Positions 17,028-27,300 of a DNA stretch of 64,000 nucleotides are shown here, piece by piece. Source of the stretch: Parachlamydiales bacterium (GTDB taxonomy: Bacteria > Chlamydiota > Chlamydiia > Chlamydiales > SM23-39); assembly GCA_019694475.1 (NCBI GenBank), contig JAIBBX010000001.1:316001-380000 (forward strand). Direction: 5' to 3'. The notes below the pieces were generated by a model, which was given only the letters and a program-made list of their open reading frames with translations, was not told the DNA's origin and did no database searches. Position 1 is the first letter of the stretch. The number at the start of each line of letters is the position of its first letter. The position numbers and the translations under genes were made by a program.

Positions 17028-18002
17028 ATGTCATTTTCAGTAGCAGATGCTCTTGCCCGAGCTAGAAAATCCGGCGCCCTAACGCCCCCCGCTCCTCATC
17101 CACGAGCCCCAGTTAAACAAGTAGTTGCCTCAGGGGTTAGCGGAGACAAAGGCTCAATCCAACCAGCCAAATCTCTTCCGATTCCAGATTTCACCGCATT
17201 TGATTCTCCAAAGCCAAAACAAGTTAAGCAAGGTGCCGACTCGACTCATCCGCCTCTCCTTTCCTCTCCGCTCCGAACGAGCGGCTCGAGCGCATTCAGC
17301 TCTCCTAAAACCAAAACTCCACCGCGAAGGACGGAGGTTCTAGAGCCTGCGACTCCAGACAAACATATCCCGACACCTGAACGAACCTCGGCGAAATTGA
17401 GAAGCCCTCACGATTACCATTACGCAAGCCATCTCGAAAAACCGCCAAATAAAGAGATCCGGAACCTGGAAAAACGGCTTCCCAAGAAAACAAAACACAC
17501 CGTCATTTTAGGCACTTCTCCTCAAAAAGATGTCGCCGCGATCAAAGCAGGAAAATTTAAGCCAAACTCTTACGGAAACATCAGAGTCCCTTCCTCAACA
17601 CTAGAAGACCGTGTGTGGACCATCCACCCAAAGAATAATCCCGACGGCACAAACCGCCTGATTCCAGTAAAAGGGCCAGGCCTCGTTCCCTTTGATGGAA
17701 GTCAATTAAGCTTTGAATTGTCCGATTTCAGAGCTTCCCCTGCCCCTTCACCGACTTTTAAAGACCATGTGGAAAAGAACGTAAAGGTTGTTAAGAGAAA
17801 AAAAATCGACGATTCCTCACCTTCATCTTCTTCATCTTCTCACCCAGCCATACTTACGCCAACCCCACCTCCTGTCGACAGCCTTATCTCACAGTTAGTC
17901 GATGATCCAGAATCGGACGAAGACGCTAATTCTCCATCAAAGACAAGCGTTACCGTCGGGAATGGATTCAAGCACCGAAAATTGAAAGATTCGGACGAGT
18001 GA
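17028..18002 (+). CDS. Pro/Ser-rich low-complexity protein, possible effector
   Basis: The 324-residue product is largely disordered: Pro/Ser/Thr-rich in residues 1-140 and again from about 240. A short folded-looking core lies near 155-230 (KHTVILGTSPQKDVAAIKAGKF). Basic clusters such as KVVKRKKIDDSS resemble nuclear localisation signals, followed by a serine run. It has its own promoter and GGAG 9 nt before ATG. A secreted, perhaps nuclear-targeted effector is one reading, but there is no recognised domain. A long inverted repeat starts at its stop codon. Confidence 0.65.
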   Translation: MSFSVADALARARKSGALTPPAPHPRAPVKQVVASGVSGDKGSIQPAKSLPIPDFTAFDSPKPKQVKQGADSTHPPLLSSPLRTSGSSAFSSPKTKTPPRRTEVLEPATPDKHIPTPERTSAKLRSPHDYHYASHLEKPPNKEIRNLEKRLPKKTKHTVILGTSPQKDVAAIKAGKFKPNSYGNIRVPSSTLEDRVWTIHPKNNPDGTNRLIPVKGPGLVPFDGSQLSFELSDFRASPAPSPTFKDHVEKNVKVVKRKKIDDSSPSSSSSSHPAILTPTPPPVDSLISQLVDDPESDEDANSPSKTSVTVGNGFKHRKLKDSDE

Positions 18003-18091
18003 TTTTTGCGTGAAAGCCCTTAGATTCGACGATCGCAAGTTGATTTGTATTGATTAATACGAATCAACTTACGATCTTTCTCGCTAAAAAT
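18001..18091. repeat. long inverted repeat at the stop codon, followed by a C10 tract
   Basis: The inner arms 18030-18049 and 18054-18075 pair almost perfectly (AAGTTGATT with AATCAACTT, GTATT with AATAC, GATCG with CGATC). The outer parts (GATTTTT-GCG and CGCTAAAAATC) pair again. It probably terminates the Pro/Ser-rich gene. A run of ten C follows at 18092-18101. Confidence 0.65.
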
Positions 18092-18110
18092 CCCCCCCCC
18101 CAAATTTTAC

Positions 18111-18389
18111 TTGGATAGGTTCATTTATCGAGATATGCCTTTTTTTACGTCGGGTGATCTGAAGAACCATTATAAAATTGAAGGGAAGGGGCCCCGTCTC
18201 GTATTCATCCTCGGCACAGAAAGCGATCTTCGCCAAGATATTGAGATATTTAAAAGCCCACTTTGCCATCACTTTGAGCTCTTGAGTTTTGATCCTCGCG
18301 GAATCGGTCAATCAACTTCACAGGATGAAAAACGCAATATGTTCACCTATGCGAATGATCTCAATCTACTGATCGATGCGATTGGATAG
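18111..18389 (+). pseudogene. truncated alpha/beta hydrolase (N-terminal fragment)
   Basis: The 92-codon frame reads like the first third of an alpha/beta hydrolase: HYKIEGKGPRLVFILGTESD, then FELLSFDPRGIGQSTSQ (the strand with DxRGxGxS), then FTYANDLNLLIDAIG. It stops exactly where the nucleophile elbow (GxSxG) should come, and the sequence turns into a fragment of another gene. It is therefore a remnant without catalytic Ser, Asp or His. Confidence 0.75.
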
Positions 18390-18587
18390 ACGAGCATCTG
18401 CATCGCGAATCGATCCACTTGCCTGAAGAGGTGTTTCTCAAAATTGCCCGCCGCATTTTCATGAGAGGGTAAAATGATCTAGTTCCCTCTACTATTCCCC
18501 TTCTCGAAAACCTGCAAACAGAAAAAGCATTGCATTCTTACTTGGAGCCATTCAAAATGGCAAGGCCTAATAACGGAAGCCACAGAT
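18390..18587 (+). pseudogene. decayed partial copy of the HEAT-repeat gene 3' end
   Basis: This stretch aligns with 16362-16867: CATCTGC..CGCGAATCGATCCA, GCCCGCCGCATTTTCATGAGAGG and GAAAACCTGCAAACAGAAAAAGC recur here with point changes and an in-frame stop. The copy then jumps from the equivalent of about 16500 to about 16783, at a short word shared by both ends (GAAAAAGC), and again skips about 30 nt near the end. It ends at AAGCCACAGA, the tail of the real gene. Confidence 0.85.
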
Positions 18588-18922
18588 TGACCAAATTGCT
18601 TAGAGCTGAAGGGCTCGCCTTATTTTTAGCCAGTCTCTACATCTATCAGGGGTCTTGGATTATTTTTGCGCTCCTATTTTTCGCACCGGACATCAGCATG
18701 ATTGGATATGCCTTCGGAAATCGCAAGGGAGCATTTTGCTACAATCTTTTACACACTGAAATCGGGCCCATTATTCTCGCTCTTGGAAGTTTGATTTTTG
18801 GCAAAAGCCCTGACTTAGCAATTATTTGGTTTGCCCATATTCAATTCGATCGAATGCTTGGCTTTGGTTTGAAAGAGGCGTCGGGGTTTAAAAACACCCA
18901 TCTTACCATTTGCCGGCGCTGA
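18557..18922 (+). CDS. DUF4260 family membrane protein
   Basis: The core LTKLLRAEGLALFLASLYIYQ, FFAPDISMIGYAFGNRKGA and HIQFDRMLGFGLKEASGFKNTHL matches DUF4260, a small protein with three to four membrane helices and no known function. The family normally begins at the LLRxEGLAL segment. Here the only ATG (18557) lies in the HEAT-gene remnant just upstream; TTG at 18587 is the alternative and fits the family length better. The original start was probably lost in the rearrangement. The 3' end overlaps the P-type ATPase gene by 20 nt. Confidence 0.72.
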   Translation: MARPNNGSHRLTKLLRAEGLALFLASLYIYQGSWIIFALLFFAPDISMIGYAFGNRKGAFCYNLLHTEIGPIILALGSLIFGKSPDLAIIWFAHIQFDRMLGFGLKEASGFKNTHLTICRR

Positions 18923-21527
18923 AGAGATGTGGGAAAAATTCTTTTCTCGCCCATTCCATGAGGAAAATAAAGACTCCAGGAATGAGCGCAATCCCCCATT
19001 GTTTTAAACCGAGAGCAGTGGTTCCAAATACCTTTTGGAAAAAAGGAATATAGAGAATACAGAGGTGCAGCAAGAGAGCTGACCCGATTGCAATTAAAAG
19101 ATGAGGGTTTTTCAAAAGGCCCAGTTTGCGGAGCGGGGTTTCTTCAGACCTTAAGGTAAAGGCGATCAGCCATTCAAAACAGACAAGGCTTGTTAGAACT
19201 ATTGTACGAGCCCGTGTTTCATAGAAAATCATGAATGCGCCGAGACCCAAAACAAGGCCTAGCCAACAGATGCGATAGACCATTCCCCGGTAAAGAAGAC
19301 GAGAGCGGGGGCTTCTTGGCGGCTGCTTCATTTCGGCTCCTGTTTTTGGCTCAAATCCAAGCGGAATAGCAACGATCGAACCCGAAATCAAATTGACCCA
19401 CAGAATTTGAAGCGGAGTAAGAGGTGCGACGCCCAAAACAAATACAGTAAGAATAAGGCCAAACAGCTCGCCAAAACTCGCAGTGATTAAAAAAGAGGCA
19501 ACGTTCCGGAGTCTATTGAAGATCGCGCGCCCCTCTTCAATCGCGGCGATGATCGAATCGAATCGATCGTCCGAGAGAACGATATCAGCCGATTCTTTGG
19601 CAACATCTGTTCCAGCAATACCCATCGCAACCCCGATATTGGCCGCTTCAAGCGCTGGCGCATCATTGACTCCATCCCCTGTCATAGCAACCACATGCCC
19701 CTGGGACTGAAAAGCTCGCACAATCCGCAATTTGTGCTTCGGCTCAACGCGGGCAAAAACAGAAACTTTTCCAATTTTTTCGATCAAAGCTGCATCTGAG
19801 GACGATTCAATTTCCGTTCCCGTCATTGCATCGCCTGGAGGGAGATGAAGCATTCTTCCAATGGCAAGCGCTGTGTTCGGATTATCGCCCGTGATCATAA
19901 CGACCCGAACGCCCGCCTTTTTACATTCCTCAATTGCGGCAATCACCTCTTTCCGCGGCGGATCAATGAGACCAAAAATGCCAGTGAACACAAGCCGGCC
20001 CCGAAAACTTTCTTCCGTAAATGGTTCTAGAAAATGGGGTGCTTCAATATAGGCCACTGCAATCAAACGAAGCGCATTGTCAGTCATTTCAGAAATTTGG
20101 TCCTGGATCCGTTTTTTCGCTTCCTGATTCAACGGCAAAACTTCTCTTTCAGAAAGAACAGAAGAACAAAAAGAAAGAATCTTTTCAGGCGCGCCTTTCA
20201 CGCAAACGATCTGTTTGTCTTTATCAATATGTTGGGTTGCCATGTAAAGATTTTCGCTCAAGAAAGGGATTTCGCCCATTCTCGGTAAATTGGCCCGTAC
20301 TCCAAAATGATCGGCAGCCCTTAAAATCGCCGCTTCGGTTGGGTCCCCGATTGCCCCTTCTTTAGAAAGAAGCGCGTCATTGCAAAGAGTCCCGATTTGA
20401 AGCATTTTGGAAAGAACGTGGCCAGGCGTTCGGATTTGATTAAAAGCCATTTTGCCATCGTGGGTCGCTATCTCAGCGGTCGTCATTTGGTTCAGCGTCA
20501 AAGTTCCCGTTTTGTCCGAACAAATCACAGTTGTTGAACCAAGGGTTTCAACGGCGCTTAGCTTGCGGGTGATGGCATGTTTTTTTGCCATCAGGTGCAT
20601 TCCAGTGGCAAGCGTAATACTAAAAGCAGCAGGAAGACCTTCTGGAATCGCAGAAACGGCTGCAGCAACTCCCAAGAGGAAAATATCGACCCAGCTTAAA
20701 CCTTTATAAAAGCTGACGACAACAAAGAATGCGATCGCCATTCCTATCAAGGCAAGCATCCAATGGCCAAGCGATTTTACGCTTTTTTCAAGCGGCGTCG
20801 GCTCTGGCTGGATCTCTTCAAGACTCGTAGCGATTTTACCAAGTTCTGTGTTCATTCCGGTTGCAGTTACAATCGCAACAGCTTTACCATATACGACAAC
20901 AGTTCCTGTATAGACCATGTTCGCCCGATCGGAAAGGGGCACCATTCCCACACGCGTTTCAGCATCTTTTTCACAAGGAAGCGACTCTCCGCTCAACATA
21001 GACTGGTCGATTTTGAGATTTTTTGCCTCCAGCAACCGAGCATCAGCAGGGACCTTATCTCCCATTTCTAAAAAAATTTCATCCCCAGGAACAAGCCATT
21101 CGGAAGGGATGATCTTTACCTGCCCATCCCGCTTCACCTTGCATTTGTGAGCAGTGAGCTGCTTGAGGGCGGCAATCGCCTTCTCCGCCTTCCATTCCTG
21201 GAAAAACCCAATCAACACCATAAGGCAAAGGGTAAGCAAAAGAACAATGGCATCCATGTGGCTCGAAACCACAAATTTAATGGCTACCGCCACGACCAAA
21301 ATGATGACAAAAGGAGAAAAGAACTGGTCGAAGAGAACCTTCCAAACAGTGGGTCCCTTAGACCCAGTGATCTGATTGGGACCCTCCCCTTTCAGTCGAA
21401 ATGAAGCTTCCTTTTCGCTTAAGCCATGCGGGGTGGTCTTCAATCCTTGGATCGTCTCATCCGAAGAGAGTAGGTGCCATTCTTTTCCCATCTTGGCAAA
21501 GATAGCAGTTCTTAATGGAAAATTCAA
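18903..21527 (-). CDS. cation-transporting P-type ATPase (P2-like)
   Basis: The 874-residue product has all P-type ATPase parts: actuator SGES (179-182), membrane PEGLP (295-299), phosphorylated Asp338 in CSDKTGTLT, VMITGDN and AMTGDGVNDAPAL. It resembles Ca2+ ATPases, yet in TM6 the SERCA motif NLVTDGLPA reads NLISGSIVA: the cation-binding Asp is Gly. Related bacterial pumps of the CtpF kind share this loss, so the ion is uncertain. I keep TTG 21527 as start because AAGGA lies 5 nt upstream; ATG 21491 has no ribosome site. Confidence 0.9.
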   Translation of the reverse strand: MNFPLRTAIFAKMGKEWHLLSSDETIQGLKTTPHGLSEKEASFRLKGEGPNQITGSKGPTVWKVLFDQFFSPFVIILVVAVAIKFVVSSHMDAIVLLLTLCLMVLIGFFQEWKAEKAIAALKQLTAHKCKVKRDGQVKIIPSEWLVPGDEIFLEMGDKVPADARLLEAKNLKIDQSMLSGESLPCEKDAETRVGMVPLSDRANMVYTGTVVVYGKAVAIVTATGMNTELGKIATSLEEIQPEPTPLEKSVKSLGHWMLALIGMAIAFFVVVSFYKGLSWVDIFLLGVAAAVSAIPEGLPAAFSITLATGMHLMAKKHAITRKLSAVETLGSTTVICSDKTGTLTLNQMTTAEIATHDGKMAFNQIRTPGHVLSKMLQIGTLCNDALLSKEGAIGDPTEAAILRAADHFGVRANLPRMGEIPFLSENLYMATQHIDKDKQIVCVKGAPEKILSFCSSVLSEREVLPLNQEAKKRIQDQISEMTDNALRLIAVAYIEAPHFLEPFTEESFRGRLVFTGIFGLIDPPRKEVIAAIEECKKAGVRVVMITGDNPNTALAIGRMLHLPPGDAMTGTEIESSSDAALIEKIGKVSVFARVEPKHKLRIVRAFQSQGHVVAMTGDGVNDAPALEAANIGVAMGIAGTDVAKESADIVLSDDRFDSIIAAIEEGRAIFNRLRNVASFLITASFGELFGLILTVFVLGVAPLTPLQILWVNLISGSIVAIPLGFEPKTGAEMKQPPRSPRSRLLYRGMVYRICWLGLVLGLGAFMIFYETRARTIVLTSLVCFEWLIAFTLRSEETPLRKLGLLKNPHLLIAIGSALLLHLCILYIPFFQKVFGTTALGLKQWGIALIPGVFIFLMEWARKEFFPHLFSAGKW

Positions 21528-21541
21528 CGAATTCCTTACAC

Positions 21542-21568
21542 ATATATTAAATATTTTATTTAATATAT
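21542..21568. promoter_or_regulatory. AT-rich inverted repeat between divergent genes
   Basis: ATATATTAAA (21542-21551) and TTTAATATAT (21559-21568) are perfect 10-bp arms with a 7-nt loop, in the only space between the ATPase and the glycosyltransferase-like gene. It may be an operator. A TATAAT hexamer lies at 21606-21611, 10 nt before the right-hand start, with no good -35. Confidence 0.4.
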
Positions 21569-21621
21569 AAAAATAGTTTTAGTATTAATTAACAAAGAAT
21601 TTAATTATAATATTTCGCAAC

Positions 21622-24204
21622 ATGAATACTACAGAAACAAACCAAGAAGAGAGCTTCTCTTTTGCTGATTATTGGCAAACAACCAGCAATGTTCTTCAAT
21701 GGGGATTGATCGGAGCCGCCTATTTTGGGGTTGGCGCCGCAGCAACCGTTCCCTTGAGCATTATTTCGGCCGTCGGTTCTGAAATAGCCGCTGCCAGTTT
21801 TGTTCCTGTTGATGCCCCTATCTCCTCTGCACTATTGTCATCGCCCACTTTACAAAATCTATTATTGGATGTGCATCCTGTAGCCAAAGCGTTTGCAGAA
21901 GCAGTCTCAATTTACCATTTTTCACGCACAGCTCTTAAGCAATTGGGCGAGATTTGGACAGGAATGCGCGAAAACCCTCGTAAAAACTTAAAAAAAGCAG
22001 TTTTGAATTTGTTCAATATTGCTTCGAGAATAGCATTTTTAGCCAACAAAGCCGGTCTTATTGATTTCAGTCCTCAGAAAGCTGTTGAAGCGCCCAAAAA
22101 AGAGAAAGGCCTATGCGATCCTTCCAAAGAAAAGGGATGCGAGGGACCTGTGCTAAGAAAAATTCGCATCGCCACAGTGTGCACCCAAAATAAAGATGCG
22201 AGAGCTCAAGCCATTTGCGATCTCGTATCGGAAAATCACGGTAAATACGCTGAACATTGGGGTTTAAAACACGAAGCAATCACCGGAAACCTCGTTGCAG
22301 GTCAGTGTAACAACCCAACACAAAAAGGACTCCAGGAAACGTGCTCTCCCGATTGGAATAAAATCAAATATTTCCAAAATTGGTGCAGCTTGCCACCGGA
22401 AGCTGGTACAGAAGAGTGGGCCGTTTATACAAGCGGGGATGCTGTATATACCAATTTTGCTGTGGATCCATCGAGTGCCATCGATCAGCTGCGGGGAGTA
22501 AAAGATACAAGCTTTATCATTTCGACCGAGGGAGAAGGGACTCGATACAATGCAGGAGCTGTCAATACTGGAGTAATGATCGTTCGAAAAGACCCGAGAG
22601 GCTGCGGCGTTATTGATAGAATTTGGAAGAATAGAAACGCAGTTACAGACCCAAAGAACACTGAGTGCCCCACTTTTGGGCTTTGCAAAGATCGAACCAA
22701 CGGAGCAGATCAAGGAGCAGCAGATAAATTGTTTCACAGAGATCAGCCTTCGCTGATTGGAACCGATGTAACCCGGATTCTTTCGCGGGATTCGACCCAT
22801 CCGAAAAGAGGCCACATCGCATTCAATACTCTCAATCGGGGCGGTTGTATTACAGCCTTGCAATCAGATGGTTTTTTAACAGAGGCATACGATATTTCAA
22901 CTCACGACTTGAAAGTCAATCCAGATGGAATTTGGCAAGAAGGAGATTGGATAGGACAAACGGCAGGATACCCGCTTGCAGGACAAGATCTCTCTCATCA
23001 ATCTCAATGTATTTCCGACCCTTCAGCCCCTATCGAGCCGATTCGAATAAAAAAAATACAGCAAATGATTGCTGCGGGGGAAAGAAGTTTGGCAGCCGAT
23101 CCTCGTGAGCCGAGAGAAATTGAACCCTATTATGTTCCCATTCAAGACACGGCTTCCACCCGATATAATTTTACTGCTGGATCAATCCCTCGCTATGATC
23201 GAAGAGAGCTTACTTTTGGGGCTGTATATGACAATCACAACGAACCCAATCGAAACGCCATCTCCGATTTCGTAAATCAAAACCATGCCGAATATTGCAA
23301 ACGTTGGGGAATGCGCCACGAAGTGATTTCTCATGGCCTCTTAAGCGGACTGTGTACAGACCCGGCAACCCAAAAGCCTGCTGATTGCGCTCCATTTTGG
23401 AATAAAATTCAAATGTATAGAAATTGGCTCGAAGAACCAGCAAAACCTGGCGTTGAAGAATGGCGATACTATGCAGATGATGATATGCTCGTAACGAACA
23501 TGGGAGTGGATCCTTATCAAGCAATCGATATCTTGAGAAAAGGGAAAGACACGAGTTTCATCGTCGCTGAAGACGTGATTGATTGGCAAAGATGGTTTTT
23601 TGAAACGAGCCACCCTCATTTATCCGTCAATACAGGCGCACTGATCCTTCGAAAAGATCAGCGTTCCCGCGAACTCATAGACGCCATTTGGGAGGCGAGA
23701 AATCGGCCCCCTTTGAAGCCGACTCCCGATTGTCCTACTATCGGGATGTGCAAACTCCAAAGTGGAAGTATGCAAGAGCAAGAAGCATTGACTTTAGTTC
23801 TAAGAAACAATCCAGATGCTGTTGGAAATGTTGTCACTATCGTTCCTCCAAGGGGCGATCTAGGGATGAACACGTTTTTCCGCGATGGCTGCTTTTCTCG
23901 AAAACTTGAAGGCTGGGCACATCAGCCGTTCACATATGAACCAATGGACGAGGCAGAAAATCCAGATGGCGCATTTATACCAGGAGATTGGCTCGTTCAG
24001 GCTGCTGGAGTTCCGGTTTGGGGAAAATCTCTTCCCATGACTTCCGGCGTATGCGCAGATGATCCAAAAGTTCCTGAAGGGCCTGTCCGTTTGAATAAAC
24101 TCAAAGAGCTTTCTCAATTCATCATTCGCGGCGGTCTATACGACGTGATGCCTCGGATCCGTTTTCTTGAGCGCCGTTTTTTCAAATGGCTATCTAGCAT
24201 TTGA
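21622..24204 (+). CDS. tandem two-domain glycosyltransferase-like protein (GT-A, GT34-like)
   Basis: The 860-residue product has a long hydrophobic N-terminal segment (about 25-65), then two homologous halves (about 178-475 and 545-830). Each half has AISDFVNQNHAEYCKRWGMRHEVI-like, YADDDMLVTNMGVDP-like and NTGALILRKDQRS-like sections, as in GT-A enzymes of the GMA12/MNN10 kind. The second half keeps the acidic ADDD metal motif; the first reads TSGD and looks degenerate. Activity may therefore reside in the second half only. The membrane-anchored arrangement suggests action at the envelope or beyond. Start is supported only by position. Confidence 0.65.
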   Translation: MNTTETNQEESFSFADYWQTTSNVLQWGLIGAAYFGVGAAATVPLSIISAVGSEIAAASFVPVDAPISSALLSSPTLQNLLLDVHPVAKAFAEAVSIYHFSRTALKQLGEIWTGMRENPRKNLKKAVLNLFNIASRIAFLANKAGLIDFSPQKAVEAPKKEKGLCDPSKEKGCEGPVLRKIRIATVCTQNKDARAQAICDLVSENHGKYAEHWGLKHEAITGNLVAGQCNNPTQKGLQETCSPDWNKIKYFQNWCSLPPEAGTEEWAVYTSGDAVYTNFAVDPSSAIDQLRGVKDTSFIISTEGEGTRYNAGAVNTGVMIVRKDPRGCGVIDRIWKNRNAVTDPKNTECPTFGLCKDRTNGADQGAADKLFHRDQPSLIGTDVTRILSRDSTHPKRGHIAFNTLNRGGCITALQSDGFLTEAYDISTHDLKVNPDGIWQEGDWIGQTAGYPLAGQDLSHQSQCISDPSAPIEPIRIKKIQQMIAAGERSLAADPREPREIEPYYVPIQDTASTRYNFTAGSIPRYDRRELTFGAVYDNHNEPNRNAISDFVNQNHAEYCKRWGMRHEVISHGLLSGLCTDPATQKPADCAPFWNKIQMYRNWLEEPAKPGVEEWRYYADDDMLVTNMGVDPYQAIDILRKGKDTSFIVAEDVIDWQRWFFETSHPHLSVNTGALILRKDQRSRELIDAIWEARNRPPLKPTPDCPTIGMCKLQSGSMQEQEALTLVLRNNPDAVGNVVTIVPPRGDLGMNTFFRDGCFSRKLEGWAHQPFTYEPMDEAENPDGAFIPGDWLVQAAGVPVWGKSLPMTSGVCADDPKVPEGPVRLNKLKELSQFIIRGGLYDVMPRIRFLERRFFKWLSSI

Positions 24205-24352
24205 ACAAACCGATCTGCTTTAGTTTTTGCAGCAAAAAAGATTACTGCCGTTAACGAGCTGAGAAACTCTTGCTTATTTCAGTTTCTTGACAGTTAAAAA
24301 AAAAATCAGTAGGTTTACTACAAAAATTTCTTCATGTTGGATAGGTTCTTGT

Positions 24353-27300
24353 ATGAATCGAGCATTTTTCCTACTTTTTCCATGCCTTAGTTGGGCTTTG
24401 CCTCAGTCTTATGAGACGATTTCCGGAACATGCGAAAGCAGAGTGATAAATCCGGAAGTGATTGAACTCATAGTCTCGGACGGAGCTTTTCTTGAATGGA
24501 AGCACTTTTCAATTGAAGAAAATGAAACTGCACGTTTCCTACAGCCTCACGCGGAAGCGGTCGCTCTAAACCGGGTAATCAGCGCAGATCCTAGCCGATT
24601 GATGGGGCGCCTCGAAGCCAACGGCCAATTAGTTTTAATCAATCCAAATGGAATCGTTTTTGGGAAAGACTCCATTATCGATACAACCTCATTGATTGCT
24701 TCGACGTTTGATGTTTTAGGTTCAGACTATTTACAGAAAAATTCGCTGGAATTCAAGATTGGTTCGCTCGCATCAATAGAGAATCTTGGATCGATTTGTG
24801 CAAACACGGTTTACCTAGTTGGTTCAGAAATCAAGCAAAATGGCATGATTCAAGCTCCTCAGTTTGCAGGCATCATTGCGGGTAGGGCTACTTTTGAGAA
24901 AAACTTTCTTCAATCGGCTTTAGCTCTTCCAAATGAAGAAGGTCGGGTATTTATCTCAGGAAAAATCGATTCGAATGACGTTCTGATTTTGGGCAACTCC
25001 ATATCTCTTCTAAAAATGTCACAGATTGATGCTTCGGGAGATTTCTGCGGAGGGAGGGTCCGAATCGGCGGCGACTGGCAGGGCATTCATGGAACTCTAT
25101 TCGGCTCCCAAGAAACAAATATAGCCGATAGCGCACTGATCGTTGCAAACGCCCGGGAATCGGGCAACGGTGGAAGCATTATTGTTTGGTCTGATGGAAC
25201 TACCCAATTTCATGGAAATATCGAAGCGTTAGGCGGGAAACTCGCAGGAAACGGAGGAAAGATTGAAGTATCCGGGAAAAAGAACCTCGATTTCGGGGGA
25301 ACCGCATCAGCAAAAGCTCCACTTGGAAAAACGGGGACTCTTCTTCTCGACCCTCCAGACATCACAATCCAGGTTGCAGGAGCTACAACAGGAACATTCA
25401 GCCCTTGCGCCCCGCCCAGCACATATACACCTGGGATTGCAGCAGATATACTGACAGTCGCATCATTAACAGGGGCTTTAGCCGGCTGCAATGTCGTCGT
25501 CGATGCCGCAACAGGGAATATCACAGTAGCTAGCGCAATAAGTTGGCTGTCAGGAAACTCTCTTACACTAACGGCTAGCCAAAATATTACAGTTAATGCT
25601 TCCATTACTCCGACCGCAAGCGGAGCGAGCATTTTTCTGAATGCAGGACAAAATATTACAGTTACGAATGCCGAAGTAGCCAACATAGGTCCTGCGCCAG
25701 GAGCAGCCGTATCAGCCATAGCAGCAACAGGCAATATTCTTATCCAATCTAGTAGTGCAAATGCAAGAATCGGAAATCAATTCGGCAATATTTTAGTGGA
25801 AGCAAACGCTGGAAACGTAATTTGCCAAATGAACAATAGCGGTGTTACAAATCGGGTAGCTACGATTGGCAGCTTCTCTCCTACTGTCTTAGGAGATCCA
25901 TTAGGAAATGTTGGAGACCAGATCGTGGTAAGAGCTGGCAACGATATTCTTTTGAATAATGGGAATCCAAACTCTCCATCGGGATGTTATGTAGGGATAT
26001 CCAGAGTAGGAGCCTACAATAACGATACAGGATCTGTGAATGGTGATTTTTTTATCACGGCTAGGAGGGACATTTATTTAAATGGCACTCAAAATGGAGG
26101 GACGAACCGAGCAACCGCTATTGGTCCAGGCGCTGCTGGAGCAACAGCAAGAGCCATGATCGGCAATATTGAAATCAACGCAGGAAGAGACCTCGTGATT
26201 AATACAGGACGAGGAGGATCCAATAACAATACTTTCATCGGTAGTTTTGGCGGAGGAGCGCCAGGTGAAAGCTCTATCATCATCAATACAGGCAGAAATT
26301 TGACGATGCAACCCATGATCCCCACGCTTTCTGGCAATTTCGGCTTTATTGGAAACGGCGGAACTGGCGGGGCGATGAAGTCGACTTCTATAGAGATCAA
26401 TGTGGGCGCAGATATGGTGATGGATGGAAGGCAAGTGTCCAATTTGATCACTCCTGCGTACAATACCGTATCCGCAATCCCTCCTACAATGTTTATTCAT
26501 GTAGGCGGGAATGTAACTATTTTTGGAGGAGTTTCCGCAGCAGCAACTACAAGAACTGCTATGATACAGCTGACTCAAGTAGATCCTTCAATCGCATTCG
26601 AATATGAGCTTTGGGCAGGGGGAAGGATTCGCTGTCTCAATGGAACCTCTACAAATAGAGAAGGGTCTATTTGGAAAGATTCAGATATAGCGCAAGCAAG
26701 GATTGATTTACGAGCCAATGGGGACTTAATTGGAGCTGGAGATGAAACGAACTTAGGCACTCTGGGCTCGCCTAGAGAGCTTTTCGTTTCAGCGGATCAC
26801 TGCTTTGAAAGAGGAGATCTATGGTCCGCTCAAACAGCTCTTGTTAACGGAATCAATGTATTTCAAGGAACTCCCCTTGCCAACCCATCCCCTGCTCTTC
26901 CTAATAATGGAGTAGGCGGGTTTGCGCTTGACTGCACCTTTTACGACACGACAAACTGGCCCGTTTCCGTAGCAACGGCGGGAACAGGGACTCATAATCT
27001 CGTCTTCCGAACTGGTTCAGGAAATATCACAATCCGTAGCTCTGATACCTTTCAAGGAGATCCATTTACAGGGACAGCGATTACGTCAGGGACTGCGGCC
27101 AACTTTAATATCACAGGAATTTTGCCCGTTCCGAATAACTATGGGATCGTGACAACAAGCGGAAATATCGAAATATCTGGTCCTTCAGGGGCCAATTGTA
27201 CAGGACTGAATTCATTCAATAACGTATCCGTTGCGGCTGGATCGATAGCGAATCCATGGACAAGCGGCTCGATATATATCAGCGCAAACAACAACCTCTC

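Noticed and set aside
24287-24352. Upstream TTG start for the haemagglutinin gene
   Set aside because: The TTG is part of a TTGACA -35 box, and starting there would bury the signal peptide behind 22 residues.
25210-25734. 174-codon minus-strand frame inside the haemagglutinin gene
   Set aside because: It is an Ala/Pro/Val-rich antisense reading of repetitive beta-helix coding sequence.
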